DNA of 64,000 nt from RI-153 sp963721725 (GTDB lineage Bacteria > Chloroflexota > Anaerolineae > Caldilineales > Caldilineaceae). Position numbers and translations under genes: made by a program. This document shows positions 38,102 through 46,886 of this stretch, piece after piece. Where the stretch lies: positions 62,001-126,000 of the forward strand of contig CAVRLX010000013.1 of the NCBI GenBank assembly GCA_963721725.1, written 5' to 3'. The notes under the pieces are model-generated. The model was not told the origin of the DNA, searched no databases, and was given only the letters and a program-made list of their open reading frames with translations. The stretch's first letter is position 1. Each line of letters starts with the position of its first letter.

Positions 38102-39592
38102 TTACTCTTCACGCTTCATTTCCGCCATCTGCCGCCATGCCTCTTCCACCGCTGCCGCCATCTGCGGCGAGGGCGGCGTATCCGCGTAACGCGCTTCTAC
38201 ATACCCCCGTGTGATTGTATCGAGTTGGGCAGCGGCTGACAAGTGCCTTTGCAGATCCCGTTGATATTCTAGGGGCGTCTGGGCCGCTGCCCGCACCGAT
38301 CCCGCTTCGGCGGCACGCAACAGGAGCCGTTGATAGACAGCGCGGATGGCGCTGCGGCTGTCCGTTTCGCCGCTAAGATCATAAAAAAGCGGGGCTGTGG
38401 CCCGGCTAAAGCCGCCGCGCAGCCGTGACCAGAGCGCCGCCAGTTGATCTTGCAGCAGATCGGCGCTGTAGATCGACTCACGGGTTTCGTCGGCCTCGCC
38501 GGGGCTTTCGCTGCGCAGACGGCGCAAGACCAGTACGAAGATTACAAAAATCACCACCAACACTAGTACCAGCGCCACCCAGCGGAAAGGTTCGGGCACG
38601 CCTGCCGCAGCGTCGGTAACCTCTTGCATGGCTTCTTGGGTGGGGAAGGGCTGTGGCGCTTGAATCTGGACCTGGCTTTCTTCGCCATTGTTCTGCAACA
38701 GCGGCTCGATGAGCCGATAGATGGCATAGAAAGCCATAAAGATCACATAGCTTACCCCCAGAATCACCCAGGAGAAGACCTGCCAGATCAGCGAAAAGAG
38801 GAAGCCCACGCCCCTGAGCAGCCAGGCGACATCGTCGGGGGCCAACAGCCAGCCGATGATCAACCCCAACGCCAGCAGCGCCAAAATCGTGAGACCAATG
38901 CTCAGCAGCCAATAGCGATTCGCCCAGATCCGCCCGGTATTCTTGCCAAACAAACTCCAACCACTGGCCGTTTTGAGATTGGTGGTTGCCAGCGCCGCCA
39001 TGCCACTGGCAAAGAAAAGGAAGATTGGACCGGTGATGCCCGTCACAGATGAACCCGTGGCGCTGTTGAGCCAGAGATGCAGGGCCAGCGCCGCCGCCCC
39101 CACTACAAAGGCCCGCCAGATGTCCTCGTGGTGCAGCGGATCCCGCGCATCAAAAAGGCCGCGCAGCCAGAGATAGACACCTGCAATCAGCGCTATCCCC
39201 ACCACAGGCAGTTCATTCCACCAATGGGTGAGTTGATAGCCAATCTCATAGAGCCAGCCCGGCGACCAGAGCGCATAGAGATCACGGGCAAAGTGCCACC
39301 AGAGCAGGAGCAACAACAGGAGCAGCCCACTGGCGGCAATGATCACCCGCTGCGTCATGCTAACATTCTGTACGTTACCCTGTGTGGGGCGCGGCACCAG
39401 CCGCCGGGTCAGGGTAAAAACAATGAACGGCAACGCGACCAGCGCCCAGAATGGCAGCACGGGCGCAATCTGGCTGGGCGAAAACCAGGCGTGTAAGAGG
39501 GCCAGCCACGGCCAAAGCCAGGCAGCGCGCAGCGTTGCCGATAGGAGGGGCACAATCCCTTCGTCAAGCCAGTTCCAGCGTTCGCTTTGCAT
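38102..39592 (-). CDS. Polytopic membrane protein with C-terminal DUF4129 domain
   Basis: 496 residues from the ATG at 39592 (MQSERWNWLDEG...); earlier ATGs would overlap deep into the DUF58 gene. About nine or ten membrane helices fill residues 20-370. The cytoplasmic end matches DUF4129 (AIRAVYQRLLLRAAEAGSVRAAAQTPLEYQRDL). DUF4129 domains commonly accompany transglutaminase-like, DUF58 and MoxR proteins. It overlaps the DUF58 gene by 29 bp, so MoxR, DUF58 and this gene form one transcript. Role in envelope or surface-protein assembly is inferred. Confidence 0.75.
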   Translation of the reverse strand: MQSERWNWLDEGIVPLLSATLRAAWLWPWLALLHAWFSPSQIAPVLPFWALVALPFIVFTLTRRLVPRPTQGNVQNVSMTQRVIIAASGLLLLLLLLWWHFARDLYALWSPGWLYEIGYQLTHWWNELPVVGIALIAGVYLWLRGLFDARDPLHHEDIWRAFVVGAAALALHLWLNSATGSSVTGITGPIFLFFASGMAALATTNLKTASGWSLFGKNTGRIWANRYWLLSIGLTILALLALGLIIGWLLAPDDVAWLLRGVGFLFSLIWQVFSWVILGVSYVIFMAFYAIYRLIEPLLQNNGEESQVQIQAPQPFPTQEAMQEVTDAAAGVPEPFRWVALVLVLVVIFVIFVLVLRRLRSESPGEADETRESIYSADLLQDQLAALWSRLRGGFSRATAPLFYDLSGETDSRSAIRAVYQRLLLRAAEAGSVRAAAQTPLEYQRDLQRHLSAAAQLDTITRGYVEARYADTPPSPQMAAAVEEAWRQMAEMKREE

Positions 39593-40808
39593 GGTCGCCC
39601 TCTGCCTCGCTATGGTTGCCATTGACCTGTTTGCCATTGCCAATCGAATAGATTCGCACGCCGGGGATAACATACTCTGGTGGCTGGCTGCCCCCGTGGA
39701 CAACGCTCACGGCGTGGCCGCGCCGTCCCAGATCCACCAGCGGCGCGGCCAGCGGCTGATCCACAAAGCCCGTCACCACCACCACCGTGGAGCCAAAACG
39801 CAACGATTCAGTCTCGACGCTAATCACCCGCTCAATTGGCGATTGGCTCACCGGTCGCATCCACGCCAGCCCCTCCAACACACGCAACACCTGATCCGAG
39901 CGGCTCCCCGGCGGCACACGCAGCCGCATTCCGCTGGGCAGCAGCCCGTTGGCATAAAGCCCCACGGTTTCGCCGCCCTCCCAGGCATAGCGCGCAATCG
40001 ACGCCGCCGCCGAGATCAGGTATTCACGCAATTCGGGATCACTGCCTTGCAGCCGATTGCGCACCGTGTCCACGTTGAGAAAGATCAGCAGTAGGCGGCT
40101 GGCCGATGGCTCGAAGACTTTGGTTTGCAGATCTTGGCGGCGGGCGCTGGCCTTCCAGTGGATGGTGCGAAAGTTGTCGCCGGGCTGATAATCGCGCACG
40201 CCCATCAGGCGCATGGGATCATCCACCACACGGCGATGGGCACGCCTGTTGCCAAAGGGGTGTTGGGCCGGTAGCCCCAGCGCTTTGAGCGGGAAAAGTT
40301 GGGGATAGACCAGCAGCGTGTCCGTGCCTTCCATCACCTCGCGCTTCAGCGAAAAACCGAAAATGTCGCCAGAGATCAGGCGCACGGGGCCAAAATGCCA
40401 CGCGCCGCGGGCCGTGCCGGTAATGTGATAGCGGCGGGTGACGCGCTCGTACCAGCGCAACGAAAAGAGGTTGATCAATAGACGGCGGCCTGTGTGATAG
40501 CGGCTGAACTGTTGCTCTGGCGACATCTCCAGCGCCGCGGGGACTTCATCCTCGGTGCGCAGCCAGGCCAGCGGCAACGGCTTGGCGTTGGTGACTTCGA
40601 TCCAGAGATCCGTCTGTTCGCCGTAAAAAAGCCGGGTCGTGCCCAGCCGCCGCCGATAGCGCACCTCGACGAGGCAATAGCGGCTCCACAGCGCCGAGGC
40701 CAGCCCCAGCAATCCCAAGAGAAGCCCCAGTGTAAAGAGCAGCGTGTTGCTTAGCACTACGGCGAAAAAGATCAGCCCGCCCACCATTACCCAGCCCAGG
40801 CGACCCAT
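39564..40808 (-). CDS. DUF58 domain protein
   Basis: 414 residues. Two N-terminal membrane helices (LGWVMVGGLIFFAVVLSNTLLFTLGLLLG) are followed by a beta-rich region, then the DUF58 signature VRDYQPGDNFRTIHWKASARRQDLQTKVFE. A von Willebrand-A-like C-terminal part follows (LLLIFLNVDTVRN ... STVVVVTGFVD). DUF58 proteins act with MoxR ATPases, thought to be in metal-protein or envelope complex maturation. The start codon overlaps the MoxR stop by 1 bp. Confidence 0.85.
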   Translation of the reverse strand: MGRLGWVMVGGLIFFAVVLSNTLLFTLGLLLGLLGLASALWSRYCLVEVRYRRRLGTTRLFYGEQTDLWIEVTNAKPLPLAWLRTEDEVPAALEMSPEQQFSRYHTGRRLLINLFSLRWYERVTRRYHITGTARGAWHFGPVRLISGDIFGFSLKREVMEGTDTLLVYPQLFPLKALGLPAQHPFGNRRAHRRVVDDPMRLMGVRDYQPGDNFRTIHWKASARRQDLQTKVFEPSASRLLLIFLNVDTVRNRLQGSDPELREYLISAAASIARYAWEGGETVGLYANGLLPSGMRLRVPPGSRSDQVLRVLEGLAWMRPVSQSPIERVISVETESLRFGSTVVVVTGFVDQPLAAPLVDLGRRGHAVSVVHGGSQPPEYVIPGVRIYSIGNGKQVNGNHSEAEGDHAKRTLELA

Positions 40809-41779
40809 TACCGTGCCTCCAGCGGGCGGATCTCTTCCACAGGCACGGGGATGCTGTTGAGGATGCGCACCAGCACATCGGCGGTGGTCTGCCCGCGCAG
40901 ACGAGCGTCGGCGTTGAGGATCAGGCGGTGACCGGCCACGTTGGGGATCAGCGTTTTAATGTCGTCGGGCAGCACATAGCCGCGCCCACGGATGGCAGCC
41001 AGCGCTTGGGCTGTGCGATAGAGGGCCAGCGTGCCACGCGGGCTAATGCCCAATTCCAGCGCCTCGTCTTTGCGCGTCGCCGCCACAAAATCAAGCAGAT
41101 AATCTTCCAGTGCCGTATGGACATGCACTTCGCGACAGATGCTGACGGCTTCGCCGATCTCGGCAATGGTGACCTGGGCTTCCACGGCGTTGAGCGGATT
41201 CCCGGCCCGGAAACGCTGCAAAATCTGGCGCTCTTCCTCGCGCTGCGGGTAGCCCATGCCCACCTGCATTAAGAAGCGGTCCATCTGCGCTTCGGGCAAG
41301 GGAAACGTCCCTTCCAACTCCACAGGGTTCTGGGTCGCCATCAAAAAGAAGGGATAGGGCAGGGCATGGGTAGTGCCGTCCACGGTGACTTGGCGCTCTT
41401 CCATGGCTTCGAGCAGCGCCGATTGGGTGCGCGGTCCGGCCCGGTTGATCTCGTCGGCCAGCACCACACCGGCCATAATGGGGCCAGGCCGAAACTCGAA
41501 GTCGTCATTTTTACGGTTATAGACGCTGACGCCGGTAATGTCCGAGGGCAGCAGATCGGGGGTGAACTGGATGCGCTGAAAGGCGCAGCCCAGCGAGCGG
41601 GCCATGGTTTTCGCCAGTGTGGTCTTGCCAATGCCGGGCACGTCCTCTAGCAGCACATGGCCTTCGCAAAAGAGCGCCACCAGCAATTGCTCGACTACAC
41701 CGGTTTTGCCGACAATCACCCGTGCCACGTTATCCTCGACGCGGCGGGCGATTTTCTGTACAATTTCGACTTGGGCCAA
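40808..41779 (-). CDS. MoxR-family AAA+ ATPase
   Basis: 323 residues. Walker A is LLEDVPGIGKTTLAKTMA, Walker B is GVVLADEINRAGPRTQSALLEAM, sensor 1 is FFLMATQNPVELEGTFPLPEAQMDRF, and the arginine-finger region and C-terminal lid follow (LGISPRGTLALYRTAQALAA). A chaperone-like remodelling ATPase working with the DUF58 partner. First gene of a three-gene transcript. Confidence 0.92.
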   Translation of the reverse strand: MAQVEIVQKIARRVEDNVARVIVGKTGVVEQLLVALFCEGHVLLEDVPGIGKTTLAKTMARSLGCAFQRIQFTPDLLPSDITGVSVYNRKNDDFEFRPGPIMAGVVLADEINRAGPRTQSALLEAMEERQVTVDGTTHALPYPFFLMATQNPVELEGTFPLPEAQMDRFLMQVGMGYPQREEERQILQRFRAGNPLNAVEAQVTIAEIGEAVSICREVHVHTALEDYLLDFVAATRKDEALELGISPRGTLALYRTAQALAAIRGRGYVLPDDIKTLIPNVAGHRLILNADARLRGQTTADVLVRILNSIPVPVEEIRPLEAR

Positions 41780-41800
41780 TGGGTTACTCCTTGGGTTGAG

Positions 41801-41878
41801 AGATTAAGCGATTGGGGGATTAGGCGATTGGACAGTCGAGTAAACTATAATCTCCCCATCTCCCAATCACCTAATTCC
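41801..41878. repeat. Inverted repeat upstream of moxR-like gene
   Basis: GATTGGGGGATTAGGCGATT on the left pairs with the complement of AATCTCCCCATCTCCCAATC on the right, built from GATTAGG/GATTGG units. Lies in the divergent intergenic region between the MoxR gene and the membrane hydrolase gene. Confidence 0.65.
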
Positions 41879-41921
41879 AAGGCAGAAGATAGACAACCAT
41901 TGCATAAAATCGGGGGGAATC

Positions 41922-42500
41922 TTGAACACACCGTCGCATTATTTGATGACGTGGGCTTTGAAAAAAAGGCGAGAAAATCAGGGGAAACCTGTAAACGGGG
42001 CGGGCTTTTTGCTCGGCTCTTTCCTGCCAGATATGCCGCTTTATATTCTTACCTTTGGCTACATGGGTTATCGGCGCTGGGTTGCGCCCATTGACGAATT
42101 TATCTTCGGCCCCAGCTATGATGCTCTTTACTTTACAAATCCGTGGTGGATCGTCAGCCACAATCTCTTTCACGCGCCGCTGGTGATCTTGGCAATGGGG
42201 CTGGCGGGCTGGTGGGGCCAGCGCACCGAAAAGCGCTGGGGCGCGTGGCTTTTCTGGCTGGCGCTGGGCTGTGGTTTTCACAGTGTGGTGGACATCTTGA
42301 CCCATCACAACGATGGGCCATTGCTGCTTTTCCCCTTCAACTGGACGTTGCGCTTCATCAGCCCGGTGAGCTACTGGGACTCGGCCCATTACGGTAATAT
42401 CTTCGCCCCGCTGGAGGGGCTGCTCGATCTGGCGATCCTTGTCTGGATGGGGATGAACTGGCGGCGCAAGCGGCGCGGCTTGCAAACGCAAGCGATCTAA
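41922..42500 (+). CDS. Membrane-bound metal-dependent hydrolase-like protein
   Basis: 192 residues, the only + strand gene between 18.6 and 56.8 kb. Likely metal ligands are spread through the helices: MNTPSHYLMTWAL, GFLLGSFLPDMPLY, VSHNLFHAPLV and GFHSVVDILTHHNDGP. This is the His/Asp pattern of YdjM/LexA-binding-type or phospholipase C-like inner-membrane hydrolases. Four or so membrane segments. Substrate unknown. It ends just before an inverted repeat. Confidence 0.65.
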   Translation: MNTPSHYLMTWALKKRRENQGKPVNGAGFLLGSFLPDMPLYILTFGYMGYRRWVAPIDEFIFGPSYDALYFTNPWWIVSHNLFHAPLVILAMGLAGWWGQRTEKRWGAWLFWLALGCGFHSVVDILTHHNDGPLLLFPFNWTLRFISPVSYWDSAHYGNIFAPLEGLLDLAILVWMGMNWRRKRRGLQTQAI

Positions 42501-42508
42501 AAAACAGA

Positions 42509-42559
42509 ACGCAGATGACGCAGATCTGCGAAAATCCGTTTAATCTGCGTCATCTGCGT
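42509..42559. repeat. 17-bp inverted repeat between convergent genes
   Basis: ACGCAGATGACGCAGAT and ATCTGCGTCATCTGCGT are perfect complements, each with two 9-bp units, in the convergent gap between the hydrolase and lysJ. A bidirectional terminator is likely. Confidence 0.8.
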
Positions 42560-42566
42560 GCCATTC

Positions 42567-44231
42567 TCACGCCGGCAGCACCGCAGCAATGGCTTCCACG
42601 GCCAAGTCGATCTCCGCTTCGCTGATGATCAGCGGCGGCAGCAGGCGCAGCACAGTGGTCCCCGCGGGGAGGGCGATGACGTGGTGCTCTTCCATTAAGG
42701 TTTTGAGGAAGGGGATCGCCTTTGTGCGCAGATCGATGCCGATCATCAGCCCCAGCCCACGGATCTCGCGCACAACGCGCCGTCCGCCGATGGCTTCTTC
42801 CAACTTCTCGCGCAAGCGTTGCCCCATCTGCTCTGCGCGCGCCATGAGATTCTCGCGTTGGTAAGTTTCCAGTGTGGCAAGCCCAGCGGCACACGCCAAC
42901 GGATTGCCACCAAACGTGCTGCCATGTGCGCCGCTAAAAAGCGCTTCTTGCACCCGGTCGGTGTAGACAATCGCGCCCATGGGGAAGCCCGCGCCCAGCC
43001 CCTTTGCCAGCGTCATCATGTCGGGCTGAAGGCCAAAGTGCTGGTGGGCGAACCACTTGCCTGTGCGGAAGCCGGTCTGAATTTCATCGAAAACCAGCAG
43101 CGCGCCGCGTTCCCGGCAGATGCGCTCGACGCCCGCCCAGTACGCCGGCGAGGCCATGTTGACTCCCCCCTCGCCTTGCACCGCCTCAATGAAAACGGCG
43201 GCGGTCTGCTCGTCCACGGCAGCGTCGAGTTCGTCCAAGTTGTCGTAGCTCACATGCGTCACACCGGGGATCAGCGGATCGAATTTCTCGCGATATTTGG
43301 GGTTCCATGTCAACGAGAGCGCGCCCAGCGTGCGCCCGTGGAAGCCGTTCTTGGTGGCGACAATGCCCGTGCGTCCCGTGGCAAGGCGGGCAAACTTAAT
43401 CGCCCCGTCAATCGCCTCCGCGCCGCTATTGCCCAAAAAGGCATGGGTCATGTGACCGGGCGAAATTTCGATCAACTTCTGCAAAAAGCGCGCCCGCATG
43501 TCGTTGTAGAAAAAGCTGGGACAGGCGTGCAGCCGTCCTGCCTGTTCGGCAATCGCCACGGTCAGCGCCGGATGACCATAGCCCAGCATTGCCACCCCTT
43601 GCCCCGCCGTCAGGTCCAAATAGCGCGTCCCCTCGCTGTCGATCATCCAACAGCCCTCGCCCGCCACCATCACCGTCTCGCCGCGCCGGGGCACGACGCC
43701 GGATTCGTGGGCGGATTCGATTTGAGCAATGGTGACGGGGTCTTGGGGCGCGTAGTGCGTAGTGCGTAGTGCGTCAGCGTCCGGGTTGGCATCTTGGGTT
43801 AATGTGTAGTATTGCTCGGACATTTCTTTTAGTTTCTCCCCTCGATATTTGGGAACCATTCGCAGCAATTGTTTGATGATTTCTGCCAGGATCTGGATGC
43901 GGTGGATAAACACTTCTGGCTTCAATACGTGGCGTGCTTTGAAGTACCAATCTCTCAACTCTCTGGCCGATCCAAGTGCGTATTCGTAGAAACGAGCCTG
44001 ATCTCGACCGGAGGCACGGCTGTAGCCCTCGCTGATATTGGCGCTGATGCTGCCTGCTGCTCGGTAGAGTTGGTCACAGAGCGAAATCAACCTTCTGTCT
44101 TTGCCGATACCCTCAATGTCGTACCAGGCCAGGTCACCGATAAACAGAGCCTGCCGATACACTGCCGTCTGCCAAAGGGGATCTTGTGTAATTTCTGGCG
44201 GAATTGTCTCTATCCAATCCAGATATTTCAT
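42567..44231 (-). CDS. lysJ: LysW-gamma-L-lysine aminotransferase (AAA pathway), fused to an N-terminal four-helix-bundle domain
   Basis: The aminotransferase proper is 418 residues from ATG 43823 (MSEQYYTLTQDAN). It is a class III PLP enzyme: VAMLGYGHPALT, SGAEAIDGAIKFAR, LLVFDEIQTGFRTGKWFA (the Asp for PLP) and MMTLAKGLGAGFP (the PLP Lys). The genes lysZ, lysY, lysX and lysW nearby favour LysJ over acetylornithine aminotransferase. In the same frame, with no stop, residues 1-136 of the longer frame form a four-helix-bundle protein. GGAGAAACT 8-12 bp before ATG 43823 allows separate initiation. A repeat-derived stretch, ALRTTHYA, interrupts the LysJ N-terminus. Confidence 0.85.
   Translation of the reverse strand: MKYLDWIETIPPEITQDPLWQTAVYRQALFIGDLAWYDIEGIGKDRRLISLCDQLYRAAGSISANISEGYSRASGRDQARFYEYALGSARELRDWYFKARHVLKPEVFIHRIQILAEIIKQLLRMVPKYRGEKLKEMSEQYYTLTQDANPDADALRTTHYAPQDPVTIAQIESAHESGVVPRRGETVMVAGEGCWMIDSEGTRYLDLTAGQGVAMLGYGHPALTVAIAEQAGRLHACPSFFYNDMRARFLQKLIEISPGHMTHAFLGNSGAEAIDGAIKFARLATGRTGIVATKNGFHGRTLGALSLTWNPKYREKFDPLIPGVTHVSYDNLDELDAAVDEQTAAVFIEAVQGEGGVNMASPAYWAGVERICRERGALLVFDEIQTGFRTGKWFAHQHFGLQPDMMTLAKGLGAGFPMGAIVYTDRVQEALFSGAHGSTFGGNPLACAAGLATLETYQRENLMARAEQMGQRLREKLEEAIGGRRVVREIRGLGLMIGIDLRTKAIPFLKTLMEEHHVIALPAGTTVLRLLPPLIISEAEIDLAVEAIAAVLPA
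43751..43774. repeat. Short tandem repeat, left side of the lysJ-fused four-helix-bundle ORF
   Basis: Three and a half copies of the 7-bp unit GTAGTGC, inside the lysJ coding region. Inverted relative to 44248-44270. Confidence 0.85.
43824..44231 (-). other. Four-helix-bundle (S23/IVP-like) segment in frame with lysJ
   Basis: 136 residues with the family pattern: YRQALFIGDLAWYDIEGIG, LISLCDQLYRAAGSISANISEG, ARFYEYALGSARELRDWYFKA. These proteins resemble 23S rRNA intervening-sequence proteins and the Avd fold. It lies between inverted GTAGTGC repeats and lacks its own stop codon. Confidence 0.8.
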
Positions 44232-44247
44232 CGCTGAACCTTTCTCC

Positions 44248-44270
44248 ACGCACTACGCACCACGCACTAC
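44248..44270. repeat. Short tandem repeat, right side of the lysJ-fused four-helix-bundle ORF
   Basis: ACGCACTACGCACCACGCAC and following bases, the inverted partner of 43751-43774. It contains the stop codon of lysZ. Confidence 0.85.
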
Positions 44271-45072
44271 CCGATCTGCGTCCCTTCCCCCGCCAACGCC
44301 CGCGTCACCGGCTTCTCCACGCGGCCGTCGGCGAAGATCACCTTTTGCACGCCCTCGGCGATGGCCTCCACCGCGCCCATGACTTTTTTCTTCATGCGGC
44401 CCTCGGCGTACTGCATAAAACTGTCTGCCCGTGCGCGCGGGGAATCTCGCGGATCAGGCTCGCTTCGTCGGGATAGTTTGCCAGCAGTCCCGGCACATTG
44501 GAGAGAATCACCAGGGCGTCGGCATTGAAGGCCGCCGCCACCATAGCGGCGGCGCGGTCGCCGTCCACGTTAATGGCCTCGCCTTTGTCCGACGAAGCGG
44601 GCGGCGTGAGGATGGGCAGGTAGCCGTTGTCCAGCAGCAAGCGCAGCAGATCCGTGTTAATCCGCTCCACCGTGCCGGTCCAGTCATCACGCAGCACCAG
44701 CCGCCGCCCGTTGACGCGCACCCGGATCGTATCTTTACGTGTGCCCTCAAAAATGCGGCCATCCAGCCCGCTCAGCCCCACGGCGTTAATGCCCGCCGTC
44801 TGGAATTTTTCCACCCACATTTTGTTGAGTTGGCCGCAATAGACCATCTCGAAAATTTCCAACGTGCGTCGATCCGTGCGGCGGCTGACGTAGCCGCTCT
44901 CACTGGTGACAAATTCCGGCGGGTGACCCAGCGCCTCGGCCACCTCGTTGGTGGTCTCTGCCCCTCCGTGGACAAGGATCAGCGGTTGTCCGCTGCGCAC
45001 AAGGTCCGCAATATCCGCAACGACGGCGTCAATGTTGAGATCTTTGCCGCCGCCGACTTTGATGACGAGCAT
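44267..45072 (-). CDS. lysZ: LysW-aminoadipate kinase, frameshifted near its 3' end
   Basis: About 267 residues. Amino-acid kinase fold: MLVIKVGGGKDLN, LILVHGGAETTNEVA, INAVGLSGLDG, VDGDRAAAMVAAAFNADALVILSNVPGLL. The frame shifts near 44430. Removing one base in GCGCACGGGC restores RARADSFMQYAEGRMKKKVMGAVEAIAEGVQKVIF to a stop at 44267. It phosphorylates the gamma-carboxyl of LysW-bound aminoadipate; ArgB-like glutamate kinase is the main alternative, but the lysW context argues for lysine. The stop codon lies in a short tandem repeat. Confidence 0.85.
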
Positions 45073-45104
45073 GAAGTTTACTCCTGTTTGCTGTTTTTCA
45101 AAGA

Positions 45105-45168
45105 CGTAGTGCGTAGTGCGTTAAGAAACAGATCGGCTATGCAACACGCACTACGCACTACGCACTAT
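45105..45168. repeat. Inverted pair of GTAGTGC repeats upstream of lysZ
   Basis: CGTAGTGCGTAGTGCG (left) and CGCACTACGCACTACGCACT (right), loop about 22 bases. The right arm overlaps the last codons of the membrane-protein gene ending at 45151. Confidence 0.85.
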
Positions 45169-45660
45169 GTTCTCCACCCACGCCCGCATTGCCCGCTCAT
45201 CTGCCCGTCCCCGCCCCTGTTGCCAGCGCAGGAGCAGCCAGCCGAGCAGAGGCAACAGCGCGGGAAGCAGGAAGGGCAGCGCATCGCGGGCAGTGGCATC
45301 CGCTGTGGCGTTGAGGAAACCTGTGATAATCAGGCCCAGTGCCAGCAGTGACGTGACCACAAACCAGACGATTAGAAAGAGTCGCATCACTGGATTAAGC
45401 TGGAAATGGCCGATCATCAGACTGCCGCCCTCATCGGGAACGATGACGCCGTAAAGGATCGGCGCAAAGGTATTGCGGCTGTGGGCATAGCGGCGAGCGC
45501 GCCAAAGCTTGAAGGCACGCTGATTCACTTTCCCCAAAAATTCGCCATTTTCTGCCAGCGCTGCTGTCAATCGGCCCAATGCCGTGTCGGGCGCAAGCGC
45601 CGAGGGGATTACTAGCCGGTTGTGGCTGGGCGTCCACAGCAAACGAGTAAGGCTATTCAT
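45151..45660 (-). CDS. Small membrane protein of unknown function
   Basis: 169 residues from ATG 45660, overlapping the methyltransferase stop by 8 bp. The N-terminal soluble half (TRLLWTPSHNRLVIPSAL ... FAPILYGVIVPDEGG) is followed by two or three membrane helices (LFLIVWFVVTSLLALGLIIT, LPFLLPALLPLLGWLLL) and a basic tail. No family recognised. It is within the lysine gene cluster but has no evident pathway role. Confidence 0.6.
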   Translation of the reverse strand: MNSLTRLLWTPSHNRLVIPSALAPDTALGRLTAALAENGEFLGKVNQRAFKLWRARRYAHSRNTFAPILYGVIVPDEGGSLMIGHFQLNPVMRLFLIVWFVVTSLLALGLIITGFLNATADATARDALPFLLPALLPLLGWLLLRWQQGRGRADERAMRAWVENIVRSA

Positions 45661-46321
45661 CGGTGCGTCGATATTCGGCGCGGTAGCGGAAAATCGGCGC
45701 AATAGCGGCATCGTCTTTGCGATCAAACTGAACGGGTGTTAACCCATGTGCCTCAAAAAGCGTCAGTTCTGCGGGGAAGAGCGCCCATGGGGGACCGCCA
45801 CGATTGGTGCACTCTTCCATGCCGCGGCCCACAGCCAGCAGCGTGCCACCCTGCGCGACAAATTGGGCCACGGCCGCAACGGATTCATGGCGCATCTCCG
45901 GCGGCAGCGCCTGCACAATGTAGACCTCCACCACCAGATCAAACGCCTCCACCCACGCCGACGGCGGCGCGAACATATCCGCCACCACGTAATGGACTTT
46001 GCTGTTGGGAAAGCGCTGTTTGCACCAGTCAATCGCCGTCTGGCTAATGTCAAACGCCGTCACAACATAGTTCAGGCCCGCCAGCAGTTCGGCGTCATCG
46101 CCCAGTCCACAACCGATCACCAGCGCAGATTTATCCTTGCCGTCGGGCTGTCGCTCAAAAACCCATTCCACCATCTCTTTGCGCGGGGCCATGTGCGCCC
46201 AGGGAACCTTGCGCGTATCGCCATCTGCACTGGCATAAAGTTCCTCGAACCAACCGAGGGCGTCGCCGCGATCTAGATAATCATCGATCATGTGAAGCGG
46301 GTCGGATGGGGTTTCAGACAT
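45653..46321 (-). CDS. Class I SAM-dependent methyltransferase (thiopurine-methyltransferase-like)
   Basis: 222 residues. Motif I is ALVIGCGLGDDAELLA, strand 2 is VTAFDISQTAIDWCKQRF, motif II is YVVADMFAPPSAW, and DLVVEVYIVQALPPEMRHE follows. Matches small methyltransferases of the TPMT/Tehb-like group acting on thiols, selenite or tellurite or small acids. Substrate unknown. 9 bp downstream of the RNA-ligase-like gene and overlapping the next gene, so part of one transcript. Confidence 0.8.
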   Translation of the reverse strand: MSETPSDPLHMIDDYLDRGDALGWFEELYASADGDTRKVPWAHMAPRKEMVEWVFERQPDGKDKSALVIGCGLGDDAELLAGLNYVVTAFDISQTAIDWCKQRFPNSKVHYVVADMFAPPSAWVEAFDLVVEVYIVQALPPEMRHESVAAVAQFVAQGGTLLAVGRGMEECTNRGGPPWALFPAELTLFEAHGLTPVQFDRKDDAAIAPIFRYRAEYRRTDE

Positions 46322-46330
46322 AGCTATTTC

Positions 46331-46873
46331 TCACCGGTTAAATAGAATTGTTTCAATTTCGCGGATTGGCTGCTGCGGATGGATTTCAATCAAGGTTATA
46401 GCGTCAAAGCGACCCGCCAGCGGCAACGGAGTTTCCATACAGATCGCCACCGCCGCTGTGATCTCTTCCCGGCTCAACCCTGTGGCGGCGGTGCAGTGGG
46501 GAACCCAACGTCCTGGCAGATAGTATGGACGCAGATCGCGCCAGCTTGGCGGCTGTGCCTCGTGAAAGCCGCGATGAATATCGAGCAGCGTCTGCGTCAC
46601 CGTGGGCGCAAAGTAGACCACCCCTTCCGCCGTGGGAAACAGCCCAATGGATTGCAGTAGCACATCAAACGGGCGAATCTGCACGGCGAACGTGCGCAGC
46701 CAGCTTTGGAATTCCTCCACCTGCACCATATCGGCCACGGAGAGCGTCACATGTGGGCGCACACCGCTCCCCGGCATGCTCGTGCTGATCCCTCGCTGCG
46801 ATAACCGTTGCCAGCATTCCCGAACTGTAGCCTCGGTTTTCGGATCAAAGTCAAGGATAACGGCGAAGGGCAT
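46331..46873 (-). CDS. 2'-5' RNA ligase / phosphoesterase family protein
   Basis: 180 residues with the two HxT-type motifs of the 2H superfamily: VRPHVTLSVADM and WVPHCTAATGL. The fold's middle (DVLLQSIGLFPTAEGVVYFAP) also fits LigT/ThpR-like proteins. Probable cyclic phosphodiesterase or RNA 2'-5' phosphodiesterase. Lies downstream of the vapBC pair on the same strand. Confidence 0.8.
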   Translation of the reverse strand: MPFAVILDFDPKTEATVRECWQRLSQRGISTSMPGSGVRPHVTLSVADMVQVEEFQSWLRTFAVQIRPFDVLLQSIGLFPTAEGVVYFAPTVTQTLLDIHRGFHEAQPPSWRDLRPYYLPGRWVPHCTAATGLSREEITAAVAICMETPLPLAGRFDAITLIEIHPQQPIREIETILFNR

Positions 46874-46886
46874 AGGAGTTTTCCGT

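Noticed and set aside
43751..45168. attC or transposon ends at the GTAGTGC repeats
   Set aside because: Cores GTTRRRY and RYYYAAC are absent and there is no transposase; the repeats are simple heptamers.
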